64,000 nt of DNA from Gracilaria gracilis (lineage: Eukaryota > Rhodophyta > Florideophyceae > Gracilariales > Gracilariaceae), in the NCBI GenBank assembly GCA_030374805.1, contig JARGSG010000014.1, positions 186,001-250,000 on the forward strand, written 5' to 3'. The translations under genes were made by a program, and so were the position numbers. The notes below the pieces were generated by a model. It worked only from the letters and a program-made list of their open reading frames with translations. It had not been told where the DNA came from and ran no database searches. Positions 21,876 to 33,038 of this stretch are shown piece by piece. Numbering within the stretch: the first letter of the stretch is position 1; each line of letters starts with the position of its first letter.

Positions 21876-22853
21876 TGGTGGGAGTCTCCTCTCTTGGAGA
21901 GGCGCCCTCAGAGTTGAGGCTGAAGGCGCCAGAGGCGTCCCTGCCTCGCTCCCAGGTCCGAGTCCTCTCGAGGAAACAGGCCGTCGAAGACGTGAACTCA
22001 GAACACCTTGGTGTTCTTCGTCGACCGTGGATACGGGTAAGAAATAACCGGTTCCCGGATAGAGTTATGGTGATGGCCAAGCGCAATTACAAGGTCTATG
22101 CCGACCTTGGCCTTTCACCCCAGTTTATGGTGCGTTATCTCACTGTATTAGATACAGGCGCAGGTACGAACTTCATTGTTGAGACAGCATTACCACCCGC
22201 CTTGCGGTCACACATTTGCCGTGGCGACATTCCTGACGTCGCTGAAGCGAATAACAACCCGTTGTCAACGGTAGGATACATCGAATCCGCTTGGTCTCAT
22301 GCGTGGTGAAGCTCGACTTTGTCGCTTGTCGGTCCCTGGCCGCCCCAGTCATTTTGGGCTGTGACTTTTGCGACCGCTTTGTCGATGCCATTAGGCCCCG
22401 CCAGAGGCGTGTCGAAATGGAAGATGGTTCGTCCGTGCCGATTGTTCGTCGTCCTTTGAGGCATGCCTCCAAGAAGCATGTACCTCTACCTGCGGCGCAG
22501 AAAGCACCACCGAGTTCTCGGGAATCTACGAAGCTTCGTGTTGCCTCCGCGATACGCCTGCCTCCAGAGTCTCAAGTCTGGGTACAGGTGAATTCCCGTC
22601 AACACGGTTTACGAATCGTCCAGCCATTGCCGTCGTTGTATGATAAATACTCTCTTGCCATTGCTAATGGAGTGGCCCAGGTGGAACCGGATAATACGTT
22701 TTACGTGTTGATAGCCAATCTAGGCAAAACAACCCAGTATCTGGTGAAAAACCAAGTGATTGGCTCGGTCATGCCGCATCCAACTGCTTTGGTACCGACG
22801 AAGATGACTGCTGCCGATGTGCTCGGAATCGTTCAATCTAAGGAAAGGAAGGA
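21875..22853 (+). pseudogene. Element B: aspartic protease (frameshifted)
   Basis: The frame opens with the ATG that overlaps the gag stop, in the -1 frame relative to the gag tail. VRYLTVLDTGAGTNFI carries the Asp-Thr-Gly active site of retroviral-type aspartic proteases, and ILGCDFCDRF is the later hydrophobic Gly-Asp motif. A 7-nt deletion near 22285, relative to A, shifts the frame between the two motifs, ending the first part at 22309. The second part runs on into RT. Confidence 0.78.
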
Positions 22854-24984
22854 GTCTGAATCTCATTCGTCTCCGTCGCCGAGTCTCTCGGATCAGCAAC
22901 CTGTTAAGACAGAGAAGACACGCGTTCCGACGAGTTACGACCAATGGGACCCAGTGAAGGAATTGGAAGAACTCGACCTCGTACATGTTTTGGAGACACA
23001 CCGCAAACGACTGTGCGATATGCTTCGTGAATTCACCACAATATGGGATGGTTCTCTCGGAGAGATAAATATCACGGAACACCGGATTGATCTGCTTCCG
23101 AACTCTCGGCCAGTAGCCCAACATCCGTAAAGGGCAGGGCCCAAGGCCAGAGAAGAAGAGCAATTTCAGATGAACAAGATGCTCCGTGCAGGAGTTATAG
23201 AACCGGCACATTCGCCGTGGGCATCACCAGTGGTACTGGCTTCGAAACTGGATGGTTCTTGGCGCTTCTGTATCGACTATCGTCGTCTAAACACCCTTAC
23301 CGTCAAGGACGTGTACCCTATTCCACGTATGGATGAATACATCGATTCTCTCGGAAATGCTACCGTATTCACGGCCTTGGATGCTAACTGGGGATACTGG
23401 CTGGTTCCAGTGAGAAAGGAGGATCAGGACAAGACAGCGTTTGTCTGCCATTCTGGCCGCTACCGTTTTAAACGGATGCTTTTTGGTTTAAACAATGCTC
23501 CCGCTACTTTTCAGCGCGCTATTGATATCCTACTGGCCCGCTTCAAGTGGCGTACTTGTCTCGTCTACCTTGATGAAGTCATTGTATTCTCAGATAATCT
23601 GGATGATCACCTCACACATGTGAGAGACATAATGGCCACGTTATGGGACGCCGGAGTGATACTCAAGCTGAGGAAATGCGAATTCCTCACGGATACTGTC
23701 ACGTATCTGGGTCACGTAGTCCGTCCAGGACGTGTCATGATCGAGGAAGCTCGTGTGAAGTCGCTGAAACAGGCCACGGAACCGACTACCCACACTGAAC
23801 TGAGATCCTTTCTAGGATTAGTCAACGTCTATAGACGGTTTATTCCCAACTTCGCGGACATTGCGGCACCTCTCAACGCGCTTCTGTGGAAGGGTCAACC
23901 GCCTAAGTTGGACCCATTCACCTCTATTCAGACGGAAGCCTTTAACTCTCTCAAAGAGGCTGTAACCACGGCACCAGTGTTGTCACTACCGAAACCGGGA
24001 CTTTCATATACCGTGGACACGGATTCTAGTGACTACCAGGTAGGATGCGCCTTGTTTCAAACCACCCTAGAGGGGAAACGCAAGCCAATTGGGTACTGGT
24101 CCCGTTCGTTGAACGTGCATGAGAAGAATTACTCCGTCTCGGAGAAGGAATGTCTTGCAGTAGTTTGGGCGTTATGCACACTACGCTCCTACCTCATGGG
24201 TGCTCATCTCACCGTTTACACGGATCACCCATCATTGAGATGGCTACTCTCCATATCGGAGCCTTCAGGTCGCTTGGTGCGTTGGAGACTGCGTCTTGCA
24301 GAGTTTGACCGCGACCTCGCCTACAAAAAGAGCGCCAACAATACACAAGCCGACTCCCTTTCTCGCCTACCCACCACAGGGGAAGCGTTAGCCGTCGATG
24401 ACGAGGAAATACCCTGCTTCGCAGTTGACGACTACACCGCAGGTGAAATGGATGATAGCGAAGAGGAATGGCCAGACGAACTGGATTTTGACCAGGAACT
24501 GGATGACCTACTCGCTGTCAGCGAAAGTGCGAACCCCCTACCAGGGAACTTCGTACCCGTCACAACGGAGGAGATGGTTAGGGAACAATTCAGCGATCCT
24601 TACTGCACGAGGATTCGGACGCAACTCAATAGAGGAGCTGATCTCTTCTTTCGGGTGAATGATATTGGATATCTCGTTCGCAGGGTAACTGGAAACCCAC
24701 AAATAGTGGTGCCACACGTCCTACAATCTCGGGTGTTACACTTATCACACTATGCCAAACTTAGTGGCCACGTCACAAGACGGAAACTGTACCTTACATT
24801 GCGAAGGAAATTCTACTGGCCAGCAATGGCTGTGGATTGCTACGAAACTGTGCGGTTCTGCCCCGAGTGTGCTCGGAATCGCGTCAAGATTCGCCGCCAT
24901 GCGACCAAGTTGAAGCTCTTCCCCGCAAGGGCGCCCCTGGAATTCGTAGCTATCGATATTTTGGGACCCTTTCTCGCTACTTAG
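22854..24984 (+). pseudogene. Element B: reverse transcriptase, RNase H, integrase zinc finger
   Basis: It runs on from protease. A TAA at 23128-23130 replaces the Tyr codon present in A, and the frame then resumes. RT motifs: FTALDANWGYW, MLFGLNNAP and LVYLDEVIVFSDN. The second catalytic Asp is Glu (YLDE), which should abolish polymerisation. RNase H (TVDTDSSDYQVG, VYTDHPSLRWLL) and the HHCC finger (LSHYAKLSGH ... FCPECARN) follow, then the integrase core start with VAIDILGPF (first Asp intact). It ends at a TAG where A has AAA. Confidence 0.87.
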
Positions 24985-26412
24985 CGGCGTAACAAATTTC
25001 TACTCGTGATCATGGATCGTTTCTCGAAGCTCGTTCGTACCGTACCCTTACGGAGAATCACGTCACTGACGGTTGTGCAAGCATTCGCCACCCATTGGGC
25101 ATTCGTCTACGGTCCACCGGTGAATCTACTCTCCGAAAACGGGAAACAGTTTGCCTCCCGGTTCTTCGGAGATGTACGCAGAATTCTGGATGTCAAGAAT
25201 CTCTTCACGACAACCTAGCACCCCCAGTGTAATGGGCAGGCTGAACGGTTTAACCGGACGCTGTTAGCAGCACTCCGTTCATACGTAGCCGATCACCCCA
25301 CCACGTGGGACCTGTTCACCGATGCGCTGACATTCGCACACAACACTCAAATACACCGTAGTACGGGATTGACTCCATTTGAATTGGTTCTGTCTCGCAC
25401 CCCACCGCCCGTGGCGCTCGAAGCACAGCCAACGTTGGATCAATTTCATTCGACGAAGGGATACCGGGAAACCTGGAAGACATGGCTTACCAAGCTGGTC
25501 CTTGCAGCACAACGGTCAATGGCCCGGTCACAAGCCGCATATAAGCGTGATTTCGATCAGCGGGCCCCTCGAAGGCCACCCGCCCTTAAAAAAGGGGACT
25601 ATGTGTTCATCCGTAATGAGTATTGGAACCCAGGCAAGGAGGAACGCCACAAGCTCTCACCCGTCGCCGACGGTCCCTTCAAGACAATTGCAGTGGAATC
25701 CGACACTGTCGCAGTGGAGATGGGTCAGCAACACGAACGCATTTCTCGCGATCGCGTGGTTTTTGCACCCCCGCCTGCAGGAAACGACCCATCAAATGGA
25801 CATTCTACCGCAGAAGCGGAAACGAACACTACGGACACACCGGACCTACCCCCGGTCGACCGCCCTAGGGAGGTACCACACCCAAGTAGGGGACTCTCGG
25901 ATTTGCCGATGTTATCGGACTCTACGCCCCCTGGTGCTTCGCTGTCTGAAGCCCCACCGCCTGGCGTAACTATTCGCCGCCTTAGCGCGTTGACACCCAC
26001 TCCCCATGTCGCTCCATCTAAGGAGGGGGAGGGACTCGTTAATCGTCATGCTTCCGCGCTGTCGCGTGAGGAACACCGTGTGGCACGGAAGAGTGACACT
26101 GCTATTGCGCAATCGAAGCCCTCTCGGGAACCCGGCGTCTTGTCAAGGTCGCCGTGCACCAACGCAGGAGCGGAATCGTCACCAGACACTACCGCCATGC
26201 GGGACAGCACCGAGAAGACTCAGTCGTTACCGGCTAAGCCGTTGCCTACGCCTCATAGCGCGCCTAGAGTGACTACGTCGCAGATCGGAGTGGAAATACC
26301 GCCTAAGGCGCCGTTGAGCTCGCACGTCCAAGACGGAGAAGAGTCGTCGGAGACTAAGTCGCCCAACACGCCTGAGGCGGGCCACACCGTGGACACGTCG
26401 CTAAATGCCTAG
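24985..26412 (+). pseudogene. Element B: integrase core, C-terminal part and linker
   Basis: Continues the integrase: LLSENGKQFAS carries Glu where A has the catalytic Asp (SDNG). A TAG at 25216 replaces Tyr just before HPQCNGQAERFNRTL. The C-terminal part has DYVFIRNEYWNPG and then a Ser/Thr/Pro-rich linker of low complexity up to a TAG at 26410-26412 (Gln in A). The linker is about 300 residues, far longer than the short spacer usual before a chromodomain. Confidence 0.82.
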
Positions 26413-27129
26413 CAGGGAGGTGCCAACCGTAGCACACGGACTACACCTGCAAGAGAGATCAGCTCAGCGAGCAAACCACGTCGACAAACCGAGCTGACAC
26501 CTCCCGTGCATACGGAGGCGGAATACGCCACGGCGCAGACCAATGACGGCCACCCGTTGACAACGTCACGTGCCACCACGGCGAGGCCGGTTCAATCAGG
26601 GTTACCGTTGACGCCAGCTCGTTCGACGCCACGCACAACTTCGTCGAAACGGTCGCTACCACGCAAACTTTCGGTACGCCTACTTGGGACTCCCGCGGGA
26701 GAAGGAACTCTACCAAAGCAAGGCATCGGGAACACAAACACCACGAGACGCATGACAATCGACCCAAGTGGGGGACCACACCGCGAAAGAGCAGTGGCAC
26801 CAACCTTGTTGGACACAACACGGTCTAACCGGAACACCGACGCAGTGCCACACACGGTGAAGCCACCGGAGAGCTCTCTGAAGCAGGATGTCGTAATCAC
26901 ACGGCAAGGCCGGGAAGTCGTTCGACAGGAGTTCGTAGTCGACCACATAGTAGAGCACTCATACCACCCGTTGGGGTACATACAGTATCTCGTACGTTGG
27001 TACGGCTACGGACCCGAGGCTGACTCGGATGAGCCAATCGAGTATCTCCCACGATCGAAAGTGGTGCAGTACCATCGGCGTACTCTCACGGGTCTCCAGG
27101 CGACAATTGTCAACGCCCAAGTGGAATAA
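26413..27129 (+). pseudogene. Element B: chromodomain end of pol
   Basis: Rest of the linker, then EFVVDHIVEHSYHPLGY, QYLVRWYGYG, SDEPIEYLP and a closing VQYHRRTLTG. The Tyr/Trp aromatic residues expected to cage a methylated lysine are present. It ends in a TAA at 27127-27129. This part is undamaged and in frame with the integrase except for the single TAG before it. Confidence 0.82.
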
Positions 27130-27453
27130 CACGCCCCGAACGGGGAGAAGGTAGCTCACCAAGAAAGAAGTTGAGAAGTGGGAGAAGACGAAGCTGGCAC
27201 TTGGAAAAAGAAAAATATACGTCATAGACGGAAGAAGTTTTAATAGCCATCAAGGCTATATCCTACAACAACACCGCACAGCGGGAATCAGGAGGAACAT
27301 GGACTAAGCCCCCGACCCTTGGTTGGAAAAGCCCGGAGCGCCGTCACCAGTACCCCCATTGCTGGGATTGGATCCGCCAGTAAGGCGTGCAGCCAACGCA
27401 TCCCGCATTGTGGCGACGTCCCCGGTCGCGACAGTTGCGGAAAGCCCAACTCC

Positions 27454-29261
27454 TCAGAGAACCGGAGCGATCACAGCCGCATCACCGCTTCCACCCCTAG
27501 AGGGGAGGACCGTAGGCACCTCGATCACATCTAGTTCATCCGGAAGGGAACCCACCACAGCACCTACCGACGAAGTTTCGGGCGCAGGTGGATCCACCGG
27601 ATCAGCCGTTGCCATTCCCGGCGCTGCCGTGTCATTGGAGGTCGGCTCAGCCGCGTTGGCAGAAGGAACTTCTTCGACTACGTCGTCATCATCCCCCGTC
27701 TCGGGTTCTTCGTGTATCATTTGGTCGTCCTCACCGCCGTAGGCGTGGTAAAAATCGTCAGCGTCGACGAAGCCAACGGGATGCCCGTAAGGGGTATACC
27801 TCGAAGCCATCCGGAGAGCTGCCGCTTCAGCTGCGGTGATCTCTTGCACCTCCCAGGGATTGAAAAAGATGAAATCTTCCGCCAATGGCGTGCGTCGTCC
27901 CGGAGACCGGTCGAAACCGCCGTCCTCGTGACCGCGGCCGCTCTGAGCGAAGGGCACGCTGGCCCAATCAACTCGGTCGACTACGTCGAGGAGCCCACGA
28001 ACTTCTTCGGCATTGTTTTCACCTCCCAGAGGGATTCGCAACGAGAGTTCTCGGATGCACGCAGGAAGGCGAGGCGGGACATACCAAAGTCGATACTGGT
28101 CGTATACTTCCCATAGGAGATAAGCCGCGGTGCGGATGGCCCACTCGGTGAGCACCACGGACCACAGTCCGGAATACGGATCCTCGATGAGGAGCAGCCC
28201 AGATAGGAGAGGACCGGGGGCAACTCGACGTAGCACCCGCGACACACCTTCACCGAGGACCACCAAGTGGAAATTGGAACGTAACGGCCCAGCCGGTGGT
28301 TGTGCCGGATTCGATTGATCTCCGTGTTTTAATACGGGACGAGCAACCCGAAACGAAAACGCGCACGACGCTCATCGCGGATGAAGTTCTGTAACCACCG
28401 CGAACGGGACTCCCGGCGAAGATACACGAACTACGCCCGGATGAATGGATGAATCCAACACACCGCCTCCTGGCGTACATTAGGATGTCCTCTCCAGGAG
28501 TAAGTCTCAAACACCGCCAAGCGGGCGCAATACGAAATCTCGCCTTGTGTACGGTACAACCGGAGATCGAAGCTGATGGAATCAGGATTTGGGAACTCGA
28601 AGTTCGCCTGGCTCTGCCGCGCATAGCCCAAGCGAACCAACGCCGCCTGAGAGGAAGCCAGCGACCCGCCGGAACGCCGCAAGATTGCGTGAGGAGGGAC
28701 GGCAACCCGTCGACGCCAATCCCACGAAGTGGTGACTAACGCCGGAAGATCCCCGGGAAGGCGATCAGTACCGTCCGCATACGACACGATAAGCTTCTCG
28801 TTGAGAACGGCTGTAGGATGAAACCACGGAGCAGTCTAGAAGATGTGCGCATGAACGCGAGGGTTCAGCCCGACTAGCTCGTCGTAAGAAGGCCACGGCA
28901 CGTCATGCATGACGTGACCATGAGGCTGCTGCCCCGGAGGGAGAATGTGTCCGCCACTGGCGTTGAGCCCTTGGGACGCCCCAGAAGCATTGCCGCTTTG
29001 CGGAAGAGGCACCGAACGAAATCCGGAGAAGTATCCCGAGTTCGGAGGTTGACCGCTCATCGCGCGAGGCACTCGAGGAACGGGAAGGTTGGTAATAACA
29101 CCGCGAGAGCGAGTTGAAGACTGTTGTGAATAGGATTGATCGTCGCTGGAGCGAGGTTTGCAATGTCGAGTGGTAGTGACTTGATCTTCGCGAGGCGAGA
29201 TGGAATCGGAAGACTTCGGGGATGCGCGTTTATGCCCACGGTTGGGGGTTCGACCCGCCAT
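27454..29261 (-). pseudogene. Element B: antisense frame of unknown function
   Basis: On the strand opposite gag-pol, the ATG at 29261 lies 35 bp inside the 3' LTR. A Ser/Pro/Gly-rich start (MAGRTPNRGHKR...) runs to a TAG at 28836-28838. The same frame then continues to 28431 with a folded-looking product (ALVTTSWDWRRRVAVPPHAI, YARQSQANFEFPNPDSISFD). After a shift, 28266-27454 gives another 270 codons: hydrophobic first, then very acidic (EEPETGDDDDVVEEV). Together this suggests one ancestral protein of about 600 residues. No known domain is recognised. Antisense extra genes near the 3' LTR are known in plant Gypsy elements such as Grande and Retand. Confidence 0.5.
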
Positions 29262-29296
29262 CGCGACGGCGTGGCTCACTCTTAAGGAGGAGGATA

Positions 29297-30132
29297 TGAA
29301 GGAAAACACTCCTTGGAGGCGATTTGAGGTACTTAGTTAATTTCCGCATCATGCCTTAGTAGATATATATGAGCTACACCGCTATTAGCGTGTCACCTCG
29401 CTGAGGTAATTTCCACACATGTACACGTGGATTGCACGGCTCGAGGCGCCGCTTAGCGGGTGTGAATAGCACACGTGTAGCACGGATATGCCATAGGCAG
29501 TTCACCCAGCATTGCTGTATTTACTTAGATATTTTATAGATTATTTTGCCCAGTGGTGCGCCGAGCTCAGTACTTAGAGGGTTGAGCACCGCTCTCCCAA
29601 GTAAACTGCCCCTTGCCAAGCAAGGGCTTCTGGCTCTAACTATCACGCCTTCGCGGATTGTTCACCTCCAAGTGGAGTGCCGACTGCGTTCTTCACGTAT
29701 AGTTACCCACCCTTGTGGCGCTCAGAGTATAACCACTATTTGTGTGTCTCGTTCCGACCTGTTGTCGTATACTAGCCCCTGTATTGGCTTTGCTTTATTC
29801 TCTCTCTTCTCCCTACCCTGGGTGGTTTGCTTTCTCCCGTTTTTGGGTTTGCCTTTTTGCCCTGTTCTCAGTGGCCCGTTTCCGACACCTTGTCGTTGCC
29901 GTGCTACTCTCTTTCGAGGACTCATCTCATGACCGTGTGAACACGTGGATCTCTACCAACTACTACTCAGCCTAACGCTCCGACGCTTGTCGTGGTTGTT
30001 TGACCTCGGATTTACACCCGGCTTAGCTGTGTCATTACCAGAGTGCTCCTTTGGCTGTACTGCCCTGTCGAGGGGAAGATTCCGAACGTCTTTGTTAGCC
30101 TGCGCTTATCCCGCCAAAGGCGTTGCTTCACA
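29297..30132 (+). repeat. 3' LTR of element B
   Basis: 836-bp copy of the 5' LTR, ending GTTGCTTCACA. The antisense frame starts just outside its left edge, so its promoter would have to lie in this LTR, reading leftward. Confidence 0.9.
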
Positions 30133-30137
30133 CTTAT

Positions 30138-30654
30138 AGTGATCTTCTGCGTACACTAAAAATGTGAACTCACACAGTTTTGTAATAATTTGCATATTAT
30201 GCAGGTAGACGATATTTGTGAAAGCAAGGATCCCAAAATGATGTACATAAATGTAATTGTCAAGACAAAGCAGCATCAAAGAGCAACAAAGCACAGCCGC
30301 GAAGCAGAGCGACGACAAACAGCGGCAAATCAGAGTGGCGAAGCAGATTGACGAAGCAGAGCGATGAAACAGCCTGACCAGAAACAGCAGCAAAGCAGAT
30401 GAGCAAAGTACAGCTGCAAAGCAGAGCGAAGAGACACAATTGGGAATCAGAACAGCAAGAAACGGCCTCAAAGCAGTATGGAGAGACAAAATGGCAAGGC
30501 GTAAAGGCAGCGCGGTTGGATGGAAAAAATGCAAGCGCCGAAGCAAGCAAAGTGGCAAAACGAAACTTTAAGACTGAACGGAAAAACAATGTGTATAACG
30601 TAGATAAATGCAGGGGCACAACATCGAAATTTTTCAAAAGCAAACGGCGACAAA
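30138..30654. repeat. Low-complexity AAGCAGAGC-rich stretch
   Basis: From about 30265 to 30480 the plus strand is a degenerate array of units like AAAGCAGAGCGACGAA, with few C or T runs. The long minus-strand frames here come from this low complexity and are not called. The first 120 bp are AT-rich host DNA next to the target duplication of B. Confidence 0.5.
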
Positions 30655-30966
30655 ATGAATGAAAAGCGCGCGCATTTATATTGCGGAATTAATTTTGTTT
30701 TTGTAGTTAGGCAAGCGTCACAAAATGTTGACAAAAGTGTGATGAGGACACCAATAGAAAGACTTTTCAGGGAAGATGCGACGGTTTGGTTATTGAAAAG
30801 TGATAAAGAGGTTTTAGAAGGCGTGAAGATGAGGAAAGAGGTTCTCCGGGATTTTGTTACATACACAAGGAGTTTTAGGGAGGGAAAAATGACAGCCCTC
30901 ACAGCGCGTCAATTCTCCTCTTCCCCAGTAATCTCGGTGACTAAGGTGACGAAGGGGACCTTATAA
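30655..30966 (+). CDS. Hypothetical protein, 103 residues
   Basis: ATG-started frame with a charged, helix-prone product: TPIERLFREDATVWLLKSDKEVLEGV, then MRKEVLRDFVTYTRSFREGK. I do not recognise it. It lies between element B and the inverted repeat, so it could be a fragment of another mobile element or a small host gene. There is no TATA-like site nearby. Confidence 0.25.
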   Translation: MNEKRAHLYCGINFVFVVRQASQNVDKSVMRTPIERLFREDATVWLLKSDKEVLEGVKMRKEVLRDFVTYTRSFREGKMTALTARQFSSSPVISVTKVTKGTL

Positions 30967-31089
30967 TTTTTGACAACGCTCTATAATTTTTGAAAAGCGC
31001 GTTTCTCGGATTCCAATTCTGTTTTTATGTTTATTGTACTGCTTTCTACAAAAATCGCCTTTTTATTTTATGTTTTTGCGGCCTTGAGG

Positions 31090-31153
31090 CCTCTTTGCGA
31101 CCAATCATATCTTATTTGCGACCTCTTTGCGACCAATCATATCTTACTTGCAA
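31090..31153. repeat. Two tandem copies of a 32-bp unit
   Basis: The unit begins CCTCTTTGCGACCAATCATA and is repeated at 31122 with two differences, followed by a partial third copy (CCTCTGC). The rest of 30967-31396 shows no gene. Confidence 0.75.
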
Positions 31154-31426
31154 CCTCTGCAGTTTCCATGGTTCCCTTACCAGAACCGCCTTCGGCGTTT
31201 ACTTCGACCTCGAGGTAGCCCTCTTACCCAACGGTACGCCGATACACTAACAGGGAATGGGGATCGGTTTCATAACAAGTGTGTCGAGGTCGCGACTACT
31301 TGTTGATACACCTAACTGTTCAACTTGTTAGGCCCCTTTAATACGACTTCTTCTCCACTGAATCCTCTAATTCTTCCAAACTGATACCAAATGATGATTC
31401 CCGACTACCTGTCTCACCATTCGGCT

Positions 31427-31660
31427 TTTCAAGGCCTACATTCACTCTGAGCATAGAGGGTATGTTTGCGATCATCATCGTAACATTCTTTTTGGACTTC
31501 GAACTGAGTACCCTTGGTACCGCACGTACCTTTGCTACAGTTTCAATAGTATTTGATTGAAGAATATGTACAGCACCTCATTTCTAACGCGGTGGACGGG
31601 TCGACGTCGTGGCACATGAAAATTCAACTCTAAGCAGTCGGAACCTTCGGACCCGAGCAA
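31427..31660 (-). pseudogene. Left-arm copy of the Cys-rich frame, broken
   Basis: Mirror of the right-arm frame 42703-42936. The start ATG is TTG here, a CGA codon has become TGA in the CFSIKYY segment, and a conserved Cys near the end is Ser. It can no longer encode the product. Confidence 0.5.
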
Positions 31661-32339
31661 ATTTTTCTCATTCCGACGGTAAGCAGTTTCTGCTCAGGAA
31701 CACTTGATTGTGCTCAGGCCCGTATCGCACAACTCTGGATTCCTGCGGTATATAATTCGTACGTGCAAGTAGGGGGCACAGAAGTCACAAGTTACGGATG
31801 ATCCCTTTACATACTTTGTAAAGGTCAGATCGTGCATCTTGTTTGGAGTTCGGAATTCATCCTGTCTTCTATCTTTAGATCTGTGGATTTTGCTGCACTT
31901 GTTGTTCACTCATACGTACGAAACATATGAGGATTCACAGATTTCGAAAGCATGCGTGCCATACTATTGTGTACTCTTATGCACTAAAACGCATGTGTTC
32001 GACTAACCAGTACGGCTTGTGACACTTTCCAACCGCCTTCGCAGATGTTCAACCAAACCCACCTTAATTCACAGCTTTGGTGCATTCATAGCCTCCCGAT
32101 TCCGCTTGCAAGTGTGGTCGGTTCGAGCTTTACCTCTAGAATAGATCTGATAAACTTGGCTTGGCTGGAAGTTCCAGAGGTCGCGGTTTCATATACAGAG
32201 CATCAATCACTAGCCTCGCATCTCTTTATCGTGATGTGAATGGCAACATGCCCAGAAGTTGTTTCCTGCACTACCTACCTTGCAGCAACTAGTTGAGCAA
32301 GCATGAATTGAGTATCCGAGTTTCTATCAATGAAACGTA

Positions 32340-33038
32340 CTAATTCTGGTCAACGCCCACGCCACCAGCGCCACCAGCGCCGCCGAAACCCCCGGTACCA
32401 AACCCTCCAACAAGCTGTCCCACACCACCATTCCCTCCATTTCCTCCAATGAATCCATTGCCTCCATCTCCACCGTACCCACCGATTCCACCCAACCCAA
32501 ACTCCCCGTACAGAGCTCCTACCCCGCCATTTCCACCATTCCCTCCAAACCCAAACACCGCACTGCCCCCATTACTTCCTTCCCCTCCGAATCCTCCAAT
32601 TCCAACCTCCCCGACCAACAATCCAGACCCTCCATTTCCACCGTCTCCTCCGCTCCCCCCGAGTATACCCCCGTAACCACCAATACCACCGGCACCACCA
32701 AGCCCACCATATCCATAGTCTCCATAAAGTGCCCCCGCTCCACCGTTTCCCCCTTTGCCTCCGTCTCCCAACAGAATCGCGTCTCCACCTCTTCCTCCTA
32801 CCCCACCGATCCCTCCAATTCAATAGTTACCACTTAGAATACCATTTCCTCCATCTCCTCCGTTCCCACCTCCCAGACCCCCATTCCCTCCTACACCTCC
32901 ATGTCCGCCAGTTGCAAAGTCCCCCATTATGAAACCATCTCCTCCTCGACCTCCGTTTCCTCCTTTCTGATGGATAGATGGAACAAGAGCGGCATGTGTG
33001 ATAGAAACGCAAAGGGTGAAAGCAAGGATGAACTTCAT
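32340..33038 (-). pseudogene. Left-arm copy of the secreted glycine-rich protein, nonsense mutation
   Basis: Same 232-codon gene as 41300-41998, with ATG at 33038 and an intact signal peptide. A single G-to-T change turns a Gly codon into TGA at 32820-32822, after 72 codons. The remaining 158 codons stay open in frame. Only a few amino-acid changes besides this are seen (for example GEGSNGG against GEGGNGG). The TATA box (33177-33184) is still present, so a truncated protein may be made. Confidence 0.8.

Larger units (their letters stand above)
18806..30132 (+). mobile_element. Element B: Ty3/Gypsy chromovirus, degenerate
   Basis: An 11.3-kb element with 834- and 836-bp LTRs, a primer site and a purine tract (AAGGAGGAGGATA before 29297). 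It has a perfect 5-bp target duplication, CTTAT, at 18801-18805 and 30133-30137. It is a close relative of A in the opposite orientation. Order: gag, protease, RT, RNase H, integrase, linker, chromodomain, then an antisense frame. In-frame stops are at 23128, 24982, 25216 and 26410. RT and integrase each have a changed catalytic acid, and protease has a 7-nt deletion. Confidence 0.92.
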
